This document shows positions 37,864 through 47,593 of a stretch of DNA of 64,000 nt, piece by piece (the first letter of the stretch is position 1; each line of letters opens with the position of its first letter). Both the position numbers and the translations under genes were made by a program. The stretch covers positions 8,571,001 through 8,635,000 of the forward strand of contig CM037589.1 of the NCBI GenBank assembly GCA_021018995.1. Direction: 5' to 3'. The notes below the pieces were generated by a model. That model searched no databases, was not told where the DNA came from, and worked only from the letters and a program-made list of their open reading frames with translations. This stretch comes from Chloranthus sessilifolius (lineage: Eukaryota; Streptophyta; Magnoliopsida; Chloranthales; Chloranthaceae).

Positions 37864-38227
37864 CAAACATAGGGTCGATTAATCGAACCCTAAAGGTCGA
37901 TGCATCGACCCTTTGGAGGTCGATTAATCGACAGAGGGGTCGATTCATCGACCTCCTAAAATTATTATTTTTTTTTTTTATATATTTTTTTTATTTATTT
38001 ATTTTTTTTCATCGAAAAGAAATTAACCAAAAATGCAGACTGCATTGAAAAAGAAAACAATCATTATGACTGTCGATCAATCGACTACAAGGGGTCGATT
38101 AATCGAGGGGGAGGGTCGATTAATCGACATACACTGTCGATTAATCGAGGAAGAAAAATAATTTTTTTTTATTTTTATTTTTATTTTTATTTTTATTTTT
38201 ATTTTTTTTAAGAAAAAAAATGCGAAA

Positions 38228-38719
38228 TTAATCTACAAGGTGTAAATTCATTCCGAGTCCACCAGGATCCCAAATCTTCATGAAAAATTTTCTAAGCAGG
38301 ATCAGCGATTTATTTAATCCTCTCGGTATTTCTCTTTTCAAGGACTTAGTTACACCCCCATGGTGTGCCCAAGTGTCACCATTATGGTCCATTTCTACCC
38401 TGTACTTGACATTCCCAAAATCGCATTCCAGATTCAAACTCATGAATCTTTTTTCGGCATTCTGTTGATTATCTATGTATTCAACGAATGGGCAATAGAT
38501 TTGAAATTCCTCTTTCTTCCCTAAACCGAATTCACACTCATCGAAAAAAATTATGTTTCCCTTATCAGGTGTTGTAAGGGTGTCATTTTCTTTCTCTTTC
38601 ATCTCACTTTGATTCTCAATTCCCTTCTCGACATAAGTATCGTTCCATTCCATTTCCTCTTCTCCTCGTACTTGCACTACCTCAACGCTCGTTATGCCAT
38701 TCTCAAGCATAGTGACCAA
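38228..38719 (-). CDS. Unknown 163-residue acidic frame of the nested element
   Basis: Begins MVTMLENGITSVEVVQVRGE. It is rich in Glu, Asp and Asn, with FFDECEFGLGKKEEFQIYCPF and GDTWAHHGGVTKSLKREIPRG. It overlaps the end of the upstream gag-like frame (38692-38719) in another frame, which suggests either a frameshift product or a decayed single frame. No domain recognised. Confidence 0.4.
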   Translation of the reverse strand: MVTMLENGITSVEVVQVRGEEEMEWNDTYVEKGIENQSEMKEKENDTLTTPDKGNIIFFDECEFGLGKKEEFQIYCPFVEYIDNQQNAEKRFMSLNLECDFGNVKYRVEMDHNGDTWAHHGGVTKSLKREIPRGLNKSLILLRKFFMKIWDPGGLGMNLHLVD

Positions 38720-39240
38720 TTGGTCATCCTCATATTTTTGAACAAAATCAGATGAGTCCTCTTGAAGATGTTCTTTATTCGACGCAGATCAATGAGGGAC
38801 TCCTCTATTTCAACTTTCCTTTGTAAGTACTCGATCATCTGACTAACTTGAGATTGTATCCTAGAAATTCTTTGAGTATTGGTGTGCACCAAACCTTTTA
38901 AATATTCTAAGGAGTAAGAAGAATTTTGGACTGGTTCATATGAGTTTGTGTCTTGAAAGTATTGAGTTTGCTGTGAAAACTCATAAGGAAATTTGTTGTG
39001 ATAAGAATTTTGATCATTGTACGGCATCATATCACACATTAGAGGTTGATTAAAGCCCCACATGTCATTAGATTGACTCTGCCAGTCATGAGTGTTCCAA
39101 ACCGGATTTGGTTGGACTTGTTCAGGGTAATAATTTGAGTTATTCAAGGGACACATAGGTTAAATGTGCATCGAATTTCCACAAATAGCACATGATTTTA
39201 GATTGAATCCATGCATTGACATGATTTCACCAATAAAATT
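38692..39240 (-). pseudogene. Gag-like frame of the nested element with interrupted CCHC knuckle
   Basis: The minus strand encodes CAIC, then GNSMH, then a cysteine four residues later, giving C-x2-C-x4-H-x4-C. A TAA stop falls inside the knuckle, just after the histidine. Downstream is a 154-residue Asn/Gln/Tyr-rich frame (MCPLNNSNYYPEQVQPNP...) ending in a helical LGLxRI-like region (IQSQVSQMIEYLQRKVEIEE), probably a coiled coil. It is first after the 5' LTR, as gag should be. Compare the repeat-rich frame of element B at 1948-2559. Confidence 0.5.
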
Positions 39241-39479
39241 TTTTTTTTTTTTTTTTTTTTTAATAAATTCGATTGATCGAGTCACACTCGATCAATCGAG
39301 GCAAGGTCGATGCATCGACAATGGGGGTCGATGCATCGACTCCCAAAAAAAAAAAAAAAATTTTTTTTTTTTTTTTTTAATTAAGCAGAAATACTATTTT
39401 AATCCTCGAAAATTCCTAAAATTTATTGTCTACCAAAAATTCAGATTTTCTTAATTTAATCAAGAAGCGGCTAAAAACT

Positions 39480-41296
39480 TGATGTGATATTTTAATGTAT
39501 GTTTTACTCAAGTGCGAATCGGTAATCAGTATATAGTGGGTGCGGAGTACGAGATCGTTCCCACGAGGACTAATGTTGAAATACCTAAAAGAGACAAGCA
39601 ATTCTAGAAATTTATTAAGATCTAACAGTATTCTACCAATTTTATGATTTAAGCGGTTGATGGTAATTAATGACTACAAACTAAAATTCAATTGATGATT
39701 CACAAATAAAAGTGAAGATGATGATAAAGATGAAGATACTAAATCCTCCCATCTTTGGTCCGTTCCTCCTATAATATAAATCTAAGGATTAAATTATGAG
39801 ATATTTCATTGGTAACAAACATCTTTTATGGAAGATCAATGGTCAACACCCTAATAGGTTCCACGTTGCATCCCTGCAATTAGGACTTAGATGATTTTCA
39901 TATATAGATCTGGGATCAAGGGCACGGCTAGGCACGCATGATCTCAGGTTCAAATAAAAATCATCCCCAAAGTGGGTGAAAATTCTCACAAGAATACCAC
40001 TTACAAATCTGAAATCAAGGGCATGGCTCGACACACTTTATTCAGATTAGGGATTATTTAAGATAAAATTACCATTACAGAACCAAGATCCAGGGCATGG
40101 CTCGGCACACTCGATCCCAGAACATAATCGTAATTAGATCCACACGATAAAAGCAAAAAGACCATAACAATGATTGGATAAAATTACCGTCACAGATCTG
40201 AGATCCCGGGCATGACTCGGCACACGCGATCCCGGTTAGTGGCGGGGATTTCATCCATTCATGATAGCACAACAACCATAAAAATAAAATCTCATATTTT
40301 AATCCTTAATTTATATTATTAAAAGTACATCCCTCTGATGGGAATCATTAGATCCCCATCCCTATAAATTTAGCCACACATATTGTAAGTAAATGACATA
40401 AATAAATAAAGACGGGAAAATAACATTAATTAAAATTACCTCAAACTTTAAAATAAATTACGTTGATCCACACGGATGATAATCTTCAGAAACGAAACAA
40501 ATGCAGAAATAAACTTTGAACAAAATTTATGAACTGAATACTGAAAAATTAAAGAACAAAGCTCTCAAAAAGAATAATAAAATTTCTCTATTTCTATGTC
40601 TAATTATGAAAAACAATGGCTAAAGCTAAGAACACTAAAAACTAAAACTCTCTAAAAAAAACTCTAATTCTAATCTCCTACGTTATTCTAATGCTGAAAA
40701 AGATCTCCTCCCCGAAGTGTTTGAGTCGCTTTAAATAGAACCCGTCGCGCGGAGGTTTCCTAAGCCAACTTTTTAGGGTCGATTAATCGACCAATAGGTG
40801 TCGATGCATCGAGCCGACAAGAAATCCAAAAAATCACGTTTCCAGTGTCAGATTCGTGTCAGACTGAAACTCTGGCTCGATTAATCGACCTGTAGGGTCG
40901 ATGCATCGACCCCAGAAATCCGTGAAAATCAGCACTTTCTTGTGGTTCAGACACTGCTTCAGTATTTCAGCCATAACTTTCTGTCCCGAACTCGGGTGGA
41001 GACGATTCTTGCGCCGTTGGAAAGCGGACGAAAAGATCTACAACGTTCATGTTTTGACAATTTTGTAATTCGGCCATCTTGAAGGTCCAAATTTAGCCGC
41101 AAGTCGCACCAAGTTCTTGATTACCCGAAGTTGCAGTGTTTTGGCATTATATTCAGAATTCTTGTACTGTTTTCTATACTTGGCTTGTATTTACCTGAAA
41201 CACTTCAAATCTAATCAATCTCATCAGATAGCCTTCATCGAATAGCTAAATATAGGTATTTAGGGGTGAAATATCCTCATTTTTCGGTACTCATCA
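39480..41296 (-). repeat. 5' LTR of the nested element
   Basis: 1817 bp. Palindrome pairs at about 40777-40815 and 40875-40912. The minus strand after its end reads AAGTTTTTAGCCGCTTCTTG, which does not match a primer-binding site I recognise. Confidence 0.9.
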
Positions 41297-42037
41297 GCGC
41301 GCTTATTTTTAAAAGAGGTGTTATGATATGTTGACAACTAATATAGCTGAAAGCATAAATAGTGTGTTGAAAATAGCCAGGGAGGAACCGATCGTGAGCA
41401 TATTAGAAACTATTCACACAAAGGTAGTCGAATTTTATCTTCGTCGTCAGGAAGAAGGAAATAAAATGACACACGTGTTAACACCGATGGACGAAGAACA
41501 CATAACACGAAATTCAGGATGGGCCGTCAAAAAAATGTTATACCATATGGCGATATATTTCAAGTTAAATGTGGTGATTACACTCACAGTGTCGATCTAG
41601 ATAAGCGAACATGTACATGTAGACGTTGGGCTTTTCTTGGATTACCATGTTCACATGCAATCGCCGCATTATCGCGCTGAAACAGACAAAGAAAGATCCC
41701 CCAATTTTGTGAGCACTGATTTACCAGTAACTTATTTAGGGAAACTTATAAATAATACTGTCCCTACCGTTGACAAGCGCCAATGGACTTCACAAATAGA
41801 CGACATTCAAGTTTTACCTCCGTACAAAATACGTCAAGCCGGTTGTCCGAAGAAAAGGAGAAAAAGATCTAAAGGCGAAGTTCGATCACTACGATGTAAA
41901 AATTATAACAAATACGGTCATGACCGTCGCTCGTGTAAATTTGTTAGAATTTAAAATTAACTTATATTATTTGTAAGAGTACCGTAAACCTTTATTTCTA
42001 CCTTTATCGATATCGATAACATTTCATATTTTATAAA

Positions 42038-42300
42038 GGGAGCCGGTTAGGTCCTCAATTGGAAGACGGTGACCATCCTCCAAGATACATGTGGAGCTCC
42101 ACGTGGCACCCAAAAGAGTATTTGAGTGTCACGTGGAGCACAAGTGGATGGTATAGATTAATATTAAACCCACGTAGAGCAAAATCGAAAAAAACTTTTT
42201 AAACCCACATTTCACGATTCAAAATAAACTGCTTTGGATCAGATGAAAGAGATCATTTATCATCATTCATCATTCAAATAGATTTTGAGATCATGGCCCT
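42038..42300. repeat. Dispersed GGGAGCC repeat copy
   Basis: Begins AGGGAGCCGGTTAGG just after the transposase stop. It has CACGTGGCACCCAAAAGAG and GTGTCACGTGGAGC, and partly resembles 12709-13110. Confidence 0.4.
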
Positions 42301-42302
42301 AC

Positions 42303-42478
42303 TATCGACAGTTAATTCAGCGGTCGATGACATAAATCATCGGTCGTTGACTTAAGCCATCGGCTGCTGACTTAAGTTAGCAGCTGATGACTTAAGTTAG
42401 CGGCCGATGACTTAAGTCCGCGCCACTAATTTATGTTATCGACCGCTGACTTAAGTTAGTGGCCGCTAAGTCAGCAGG
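42303..42478. repeat. Dyad array C (20-bp units)
   Basis: About eight units of the type CGGCCGATGACTTAAGTTAG, in 20-bp register apart from one 19-bp unit. It lies between the converging 3' ends of the two MULE genes. Confidence 0.88.
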
Positions 42479-42599
42479 CATTGTAAAATCTGAACATCAA
42501 ATACAAGTCTTTTTATGATGTTTATAAAGAATTGTTAGACAATTAAGATAAATTGATAACAATGAAAATTATACAAGTTGATATAAAATATTTAAAATT

Positions 42600-43601
42600 T
42601 TATCAAAAATATTTATAAAAATCTATAAAATTTTATAAAGATATGAAATATAAAGTTAGTTTAACTCTTCCCAAACATGCACATTAAATATCCGATTTCG
42701 GCTATAAATTGTTGCATTTGTTTTTCTTTGAAATCAATAGTCCGCCGTTGGGAAACGTATTCTATGTACTTCAAAACATATACACCGCAGTCCTAACCGT
42801 TTGTTTGGAGCGGGAGATCGACACTGTTGAATGTCGATACCTTCTATTGTTGATCGAAAGCTGACTTTAAACCGACATCGTAAAGAAGACGCGAAAGGTG
42901 ATGCAAGAGACATCCTTTATGCTCTTCGAACCTCCTTGAGCACTCTCGGTCTGCTGGATCTATTAACTTAATTTTGTGAACAACTAATGAAATTATAGCC
43001 AATACCCAGTGGCTATATTTTTTACTATGCATCGAAAGATAAATCTGCACAGAAACGGAACCAGAATTTTAAATAATTAATTTTATTTAAAAGCCGTTAA
43101 CGTTAAATAAAGCAAAGTGTAGTATTAAAAAACGCACCGTTTCACAGTCGACCACGTGAATTCTGCGTTTATTATTTGTAAGTAGTGGTTCAAGCGGTTT
43201 AAAATTTTGACGAACTTTTCACTCGTCACAGTAGGCCTGCCACTTATCGAAGTCGCTAAGTGCTGCTAGACCTTCATTATCGATAAATTTTTCATATTTT
43301 TTCTCGTCTGCTATAAACAAGGTATGAAACAGAATAATGTAGTAAGTAAATAAATTAAAAGAAGTGTGAATGAAAAGACAAATAAATGAAACAAACGAAA
43401 CAATAAATAGTTGAACCTTACCAGGGTGGATGCAGAAGCGAACCAGCTTTTTTCGGCACTTACCGTAAACATTGAATCGTTGGTAACTTCAAGGACTCTC
43501 GAGTAAGCATCAATGACTTCATTGTCAAGCCATGAGCGTCCTATGAGAACCTTTAAAAGACCAACTGTGATGTCAACACCCATGATAGTATTGACGATCA
43601 C
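42600..43601 (-). pseudogene. 3' part of the DUF1985-type gene (possible Ulp1-like region)
   Basis: The minus strand holds RSWLDNEVIDAYSRVLEVT and TVSAEKSWFAS (43570-43425), then after further breaks QAYCDE and RRIHVVDCETVRF (43260-43130). W-L-x-x-x-x-I-D-A-Y is the usual lead-in to the Ulp1-type cysteine protease region in plant DUF1985 proteins. I could not place the catalytic His, Asp and Cys, so protease identity is inferred from family architecture. Many stops and shifts; not functional. Confidence 0.45.
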
Positions 43602-43676
43602 ATTGTCCTCTCCCTCCTGCCGATTCTAAAACTGAGCATATATTTGTGGAGCAGGATGTTAACAAAGAGAATGGGA

Positions 43677-43805
43677 ACCTGCTAAAGCAGGTGAACTCTG
43701 CTATGGCAGGGGCTAGCAGAGAGTTATGCCATACGTAGCCTAAATCATCCTCCCATAGTTTTATGGGTCCCCCAAACTTTGACTATTTAACATATGGTAA
43801 TTGAT
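43677..43805. repeat. Right half of the Tourist MITE plus repeat E flank
   Basis: Direct match to 12175-12305 through GCTAAAGCAGGTGAACTCTG, CTAGCAGAGAG-TATGCCATACG and CCAAACTTTGACTATTTA. It was copied together with its flank, so it is a fragment of a larger duplicated unit rather than a fresh MITE insertion. Confidence 0.75.
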
Positions 43806-43811
43806 AAGTGC

Positions 43812-44130
43812 TGTAATGTCTTGAAAATTTTGACCTTTGAACGGTCCGTCTCAATGTGCGTGCCTGACTGGTCATGCACCTGAGAGAAATAAAAATTATT
43901 CAGACAAGTTAAGATGTGAGTAAATTTTGAGTGAAAAAGGAAAGCTTAGAATGTGTAGGGACCATTGGATAGAGATTCGGTGTATGAGCTTAACACCCAA
44001 GTTACAGCTTTTAAGTATATAAGTTGAAATGTTAAGGGAATTTAATTCTCTTGCTTTGGCTGTTGAGAAGGAGTTATTAAGAGAAAAGGAAATTTGCTTT
44101 GAATGCGTGTGTGTGCGTGCAAGATCGGAA
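43812..44130 (+). repeat. 5' fragment of an LTR D copy
   Basis: Starts TGTAATGTCTTGAAAATTTTG and follows 5497-5790 through TTTGACCTTTGAACGG, GTGCGTGC-TGACTG and ACACCCAAGTT. It is truncated, and inserted in a non-coding part of the DUF1985-type gene. Confidence 0.7.
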
Positions 44131-44141
44131 CTTACGCATAA

Positions 44142-44468
44142 TTAAGCGGTTTTGGATCGAAGAGAAATACAAGTTCCAATCGGTGCAATGGATTGATGGC
44201 TTGATTGAGGAGCAGTGGATTTAGGGTCAGTAGGTTTAGGGGAAGAAGTTTTTGGGGCAGTTGATTGATGAGTAGGTTGAGGAGCAGTGGGTTTTGGGCC
44301 AGAGAGTTTAGGGGCAGAAGTTCGGGAGGGAGTGGATTGATGGCTTAGTGGAGGAGCAGTGGGTTTAGGTGCAGAAGTTTTCATTACTGTTGATTGAGAA
44401 GCAGTAGGATGAGTGGTAATGAGAACGAAGGTTTCAAATAGAATAGATGAAAGAATATTATCCTGCAT
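44142..44468 (-). pseudogene. Pro/Ser/Thr-rich repeat segment of the DUF1985-type gene
   Basis: Open frame of 108 codons made of imperfect repeats such as TSAPKPTAP, SHQSTP and TAPQPTHQSTAPKTS. Low complexity with no globular domain. Position and strand suggest a linker exon of the DUF1985-type gene, but this is inference. Confidence 0.4.
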
Positions 44469-44537
44469 AATTATAAAATATATTAAAAACTGTCAATATT
44501 TTATAAAAAAATAAAATTATTTGGGATCAAGTTAGTG

Positions 44538-44862
44538 ACCGCATTATCGACCGATAATATAAGTTAACGGTCCATAATTTAAATTATCGATCGGTAATGT
44601 AAATTATCGGCCGCTAACTTATATTATCGGTCGATAATTTATATTATCGTCCGATAATATAACTTACCGATTGCTAACTTAGATTAGCGGCCGACAAGTT
44701 ACATTATCGATCGATAATGTAAATTATTGACCGCTAACTTAGATTAGCGGCCGACAAGTTACATTATCGATTGATAATGTAAATTATCGACCGCTAACCT
44801 ATATTATTGGTCGATAATGTAAATTCTCGGACGATAATTTATATTATCGGACGACAAGTGTA
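44538..44862. repeat. Dyad array D (20-bp units)
   Basis: About sixteen consecutive units of the type ATTATCGGTCGATAATGTAA in strict 20-bp register. Two dyads per unit, at CGRYCG and at a weaker A/T centre, 10 bp apart. It lies between the coiled-coil and Pro/Thr-rich frames, where an intron would be expected. Confidence 0.92.
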
Positions 44863-44869
44863 TTTGGCA

Positions 44870-45181
44870 TTAATCTTTAAAAACATATATTTCTTTCAAA
44901 TTTAAAAAGAAATGGTTTAGTACCTTCGTCAAATGAGATGTGACTGCATCAAGGTCCTTCTGTATTGAGGCATTTCGTTCTGTTAAATTTAGAACCCGAT
45001 GTTTTAGTGACCCTACTTCATCTTGTAATGACCCAGCTTGCTCTTGGAGGGTCTTCTTGTCTCTCCCTAGTTGTTCAATTTTGAGTGATTGCCCTTTAAG
45101 TACTGTAAATGCACGTTGGAAGTCACTTTTCATCTCCTTTACAGCAATGCGGAGCGTCTTGCATTCTTTTCTAAGCTTCAT
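44870..45181 (-). pseudogene. Coiled-coil segment of the DUF1985-type gene
   Basis: 103 codons starting MKLRKECKTLRIAVKEMK. Heptad-like leucines run through LKGQSLKIEQLGRDKKTLQEQ, SLQDEVGSLKHRVLNLTERN and IQKDLDAV. It follows the acidic tail of the DUF1985 frame directly. Confidence 0.45.
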
Positions 45182-45187
45182 TATTTT

Positions 45188-46321
45188 TTAAGTTAAGTTG
45201 GGTTGCCTAACCGACTGTTCTCTTGTTGGCTGGGGTCTAATCTCCGATTTGCTTTTGCCCTTTGGTTCAGTATGTTGACGTACAACGACTTCATACTTGT
45301 CATTTTCGTCGCTGTCATCATCGTCATCCTCATCGTCGTCATCGTCATCTCGGCTTTTCGGCTCTTCGGCTCTTTCTGGAGGACGTGTCTCGTAACTTGG
45401 GACATTGTCGTATTCATACATATTTTCTTCATCACGAGCTCCTCGGCCTTTTCCTGCTCCCTTTTCATCTCTTTGCATAAAAAAGAGTCGAACCAATCTA
45501 TACTGTAATTCATACTTTACAGCTTCAAGCTCTAAAATAATTTTAGACTTAAGAAAATTTTCTCGATATAAATTAGGATTACGGCTGAATTTCGGACCTT
45601 CCCATTTCATTAGCCTGAGAAATTGATCTTTGAGCTCAGTAAGAGCGGTGGCGACTCCAGGAAAGTGCTCAAACCCCCAAATCTATAGGGCGATAGTGCA
45701 TCCGTAGATGTTGTAATGCCCATTTTCTAACTTTTTCGTCATCTCCCTTTTGACGTTGACTTTTGATATGTTATTTACTAAATTATTGTAAACTATCAGG
45801 CCTCACGGAAACTTGTTGAATTCTTCAATATTATCTACTAATGCCAAGTACCGTGTGTCCACTTCCTGGTATATATCCGGAAGTAAAAAAGAATATAAGA
45901 ACAATAATGATAGTTTCAAAAATTCATCGTTGGATAAATCAGCATTATCAATTAATTCTTCAATACGAGGTCTTTTAGTCGGCTTCCCCCGAAAGAATTT
46001 GTATCGAATAGTTTCTTCCTCTGGCACGGCCACCTTCTCAGACTTAGGTTTCGTCAACATATTCAGGCCTAAAATGAATGCTATATCGGACTCTTGCAGC
46101 AGTACATGGGTATTTCTAACCTTAAAAACATTATCTTTAACCCAAAAGCTTAAAATAGCATCAACCAAGTCTCCAATGAATCATAATTTCTCATTTATCC
46201 TAAATAGATGACCGAAAATTAAATCATCTAAAATCTTCTTCCTCTCTTTGTTACAGTGCAAGTAAAATTTCTTGACACCAACTCTAGAACATTTTTCGAA
46301 GGGCTTTAGAGACATAGTCAT
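45188..46321 (-). pseudogene. DUF1985-domain protein of the MULE
   Basis: Frame from ATG 46321 with in-frame stops near 46171, 45803 and 45686, so about 378 codons if these are ignored. The DUF1985 landmarks are present: FKVRNTHVLLQESDIAFILGL, RYKFFRGKPTKRPRIEEL, LKLSLLFLYSFLLPD and RYLALVDNIEEFNKFP, then LIVYNNL and YGCTIAL. The stop after NKFP falls exactly where the family has tryptophan (TGG to TGA). The C-terminal part is acidic (DDDDDDEDDDDDSDEND) with basic flanks. In plants DUF1985 is mostly found in transposon-borne proteins, often with a Ulp1-like protease. Transcription would run away from the right terminal repeat, past array E. Confidence 0.8.
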
Positions 46322-46390
46322 TTTACAATCACTTAGTGGGAACTACAATATACATAAAAATAACTAATTAACAAAATAAGTGAGGTTGAA

Positions 46391-46490
46391 AAACTATCGA
46401 TAACCTACATTATCGGCCGCTAACTTACATTATCGTCCGCTAACTTACATTAGCGGCCGATAATGTAAGTTAGTGGTAAGTTATCGATAA
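46391..46490. repeat. Dyad array E (20-bp units)
   Basis: About five units of the type CGCTAACTTACATTATCGGC, 20-bp register. It is just upstream of the DUF1985 start codon, mirroring array B upstream of the transposase. Confidence 0.88.
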
Positions 46491-46721
46491 GTTAGTGGAT
46501 TGTTGAGAAATATAACAGATGACTTAATGTGTTTAAATGTAAAAAAAAAAAATTATCTGAAAATTTGCTGTGAGCTTTTTTCCGCTTTCTCGCCGATAAT
46601 CCGCCGCCCTCTCGGTTTTATAGAAAAGTAATAAAGTTAAAGTAAATAGTAAACAATGAAAAGTAAAAAAGTAACGATTTCTTTTATACTTTAAAAGTAA
46701 TTTTAATATAAAAGGCGGTTG

Positions 46722-46830
46722 CTGATATGGAACTGGCTAGGCTTGGAGCTGGCCTGTTATATAAGGATTGAAACTATAGGGCCATTTCTACAAATATGTA
46801 AACATATAAGACTGAAAGTGCAAATTTCTC
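46722..46830 (-). repeat. Right terminal inverted repeat of the MULE
   Basis: Complement of 28647-28757. Contains GGCTTGGAGCTGGCCTG and GCAAATTTCTC at the end. Confidence 0.85.
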
Positions 46831-46839
46831 AAAATTATT

Positions 46840-47585
46840 TACTTAAGAGAGTGTAAACGTTTTTGCCTTTTTAAAATATTTCTCCTCGAAAGCTAACAAT
46901 CTCAATAATTAGTTTTCATCCCAGCTACCGACATGAATAAATATGCAGATGTACTGTCAAGGGGTTGGGTTGACTCGATATTGAAACAGGTCGAGTCGGG
47001 TCGGCCAAGAGACATCTGACCAGTCTGCTTAGGTCATGTATTTGCCCGGCTAGGTCAAGTTTTCTGGTCGGGTAGTAGTGTGCATCATCGGGTCGGATTG
47101 GGTGTACCATCTAGTCGGATCGGGTTGGATTGATTGTACACCACGCATTGGCTCCCGTGCACCATCTAAAATGATCGGGTCAGTTTTTTGTAAATCTCGT
47201 ATTGATCAGTCAAATTTTTGCGACAATTTTTGCCAATAAAAATTATTGCCATTAACAAAAAGGGCTATTAAGACTAATAGCGACAGCTCTTTTTATCAAT
47301 AGCGGCAATATTTAGCTAACGCTAATAGTCTTACAGTTAGTAATTGAGATATGTTGAAATTAAAAACTAATTGTTTAACGGTATCATTATTCAAGCCCCG
47401 GAATGGAAGCAACCTCCATTCTTCTAACTGTTTATTCTTCTAACTGTTTAACGGTATTCACACCCGATGAGACTCCGTGTGTAAGGACTGGAATGCAAGC
47501 AACCTCCATTCTTTTGACTCAAAGCTCATTAGTCAACCTGATTTAGGGTTACTAGAGCTAATCACATCCTTATTGCTCCTAATTC
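46840..47585. other. Intergenic, decayed repeats
   Basis: Contains a GGGTCGG-rich stretch (46960-47130) and a self-complementary stretch rich in AATAGCGACAGCT / TAGCGGCAATA (47215-47345), like the ends of CACTA-type MITEs. No clear boundaries and no genes. Confidence 0.5.
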
Positions 47586-47593
47586 ATTTCAAG

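Larger units (their letters stand above)
35730..39340. repeat. About 29 palindromes in the interior of the nested element
   Basis: Clusters of TCGATTAATCGA and TCGATGCATCGA (rarely TCGATTGATCGA, TCGATCAATCGA or TCGATTCATCGA) at 35736-35815, 35858-35892, 37376-37410, 37498-37535, 37580-37617, 37674-37710, 37773-37832, 37873-37952, 38072-38150 and 39268-39340. Neighbours are usually 10-20 bp apart. They lie between the coding frames, not in them. Long T runs and a (ATTTTT)n stretch (37834-37863, 38161-38215, 39240-39262) are interspersed. Confidence 0.9.
31233..41296 (-). mobile_element. Nested 10,064-bp Athila-like, pol-less LTR element
   Basis: LTRs 31233-33035 (3', 1803 bp) and 39480-41296 (5', 1817 bp), both TGATG...CATCA, differ at few sites by eye. 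The flanks GCGCA (31228-31232) and GCGCG (41297-41301) match at 4 of 5, and the one difference is a CpG-type G-to-A change. It interrupts the transposase between sequence encoding HFWVR and the stretch leading to NIAESIN, which confirms both boundaries. The interior has a gag-like frame, two unknown frames and an Athila ORF1-type frame, all on the minus strand. No protease, integrase or reverse transcriptase is visible, so it must have moved with enzymes from elsewhere. Confidence 0.92.
29211..41954 (+). pseudogene. mudrA-type MULE transposase, broken and split
   Basis: Starts at ATG 29211 after array B. Order of parts: an N-terminal region with acidic stretches; a MuDR-type DNA-binding region (30200-30420, with VTASCVKVGCVWRMHAS and a PEHMCG end); the DDE core (ITVDGTHLRGQY at about 30781, FPIAFDIVPKENEN, LISDR near 30975); the C-terminal part after the nested insertion (NIAESINSVLK from about 41340); a SWIM zinc finger (C-x-C...C-x-H, 41612-41656); and a final CKNYNKYGHDRRSC knuckle-like end with one cysteine replaced by tyrosine. 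In-frame stops near 29280, 29829, 30307, 30553 and 30912, several frame shifts, and a 10-kb LTR element at 31233 inactivate it. Its job was cutting and joining MULE ends in the nucleus. Confidence 0.9.
28647..46830. mobile_element. 18.2-kb Mutator-like element carrying transposase and DUF1985-type genes
   Basis: Terminal inverted repeats of about 105 bp at 28647-28757 and 46722-46830 share GAAATTT-CACTTT, ATAGTTTCAATCCTT, CAGGCCAGCTCCAAGC and TAGCCAGTT. The 9-bp flanks AAGATTAAT (28638-28646) and AAAATTATT (46831-46839) match at 7 of 9 positions, as for an old MULE target duplication. Inside, a mudrA-type gene runs rightward and a DUF1985-type gene leftward, so the two converge near 42 kb. 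Without the 10-kb nested LTR element it would be about 8.1 kb. Four 20-bp dyad arrays lie in its non-coding gaps. MULEs carrying Ulp1/DUF1985 genes are known (Kaonashi, CUMULE). Both genes are now broken. Confidence 0.85.

Noticed and set aside
42600-43601. A confident Ulp1 protease call
   Set aside because: The catalytic His, Asp and Cys could not be placed through the frame breaks, so it was kept only as a possible Ulp1-like region.
45203-45626. Plus-strand frames opposite the acidic tract
   Set aside because: Antisense of the DUF1985 acidic tail (GAC/GAT repeats).
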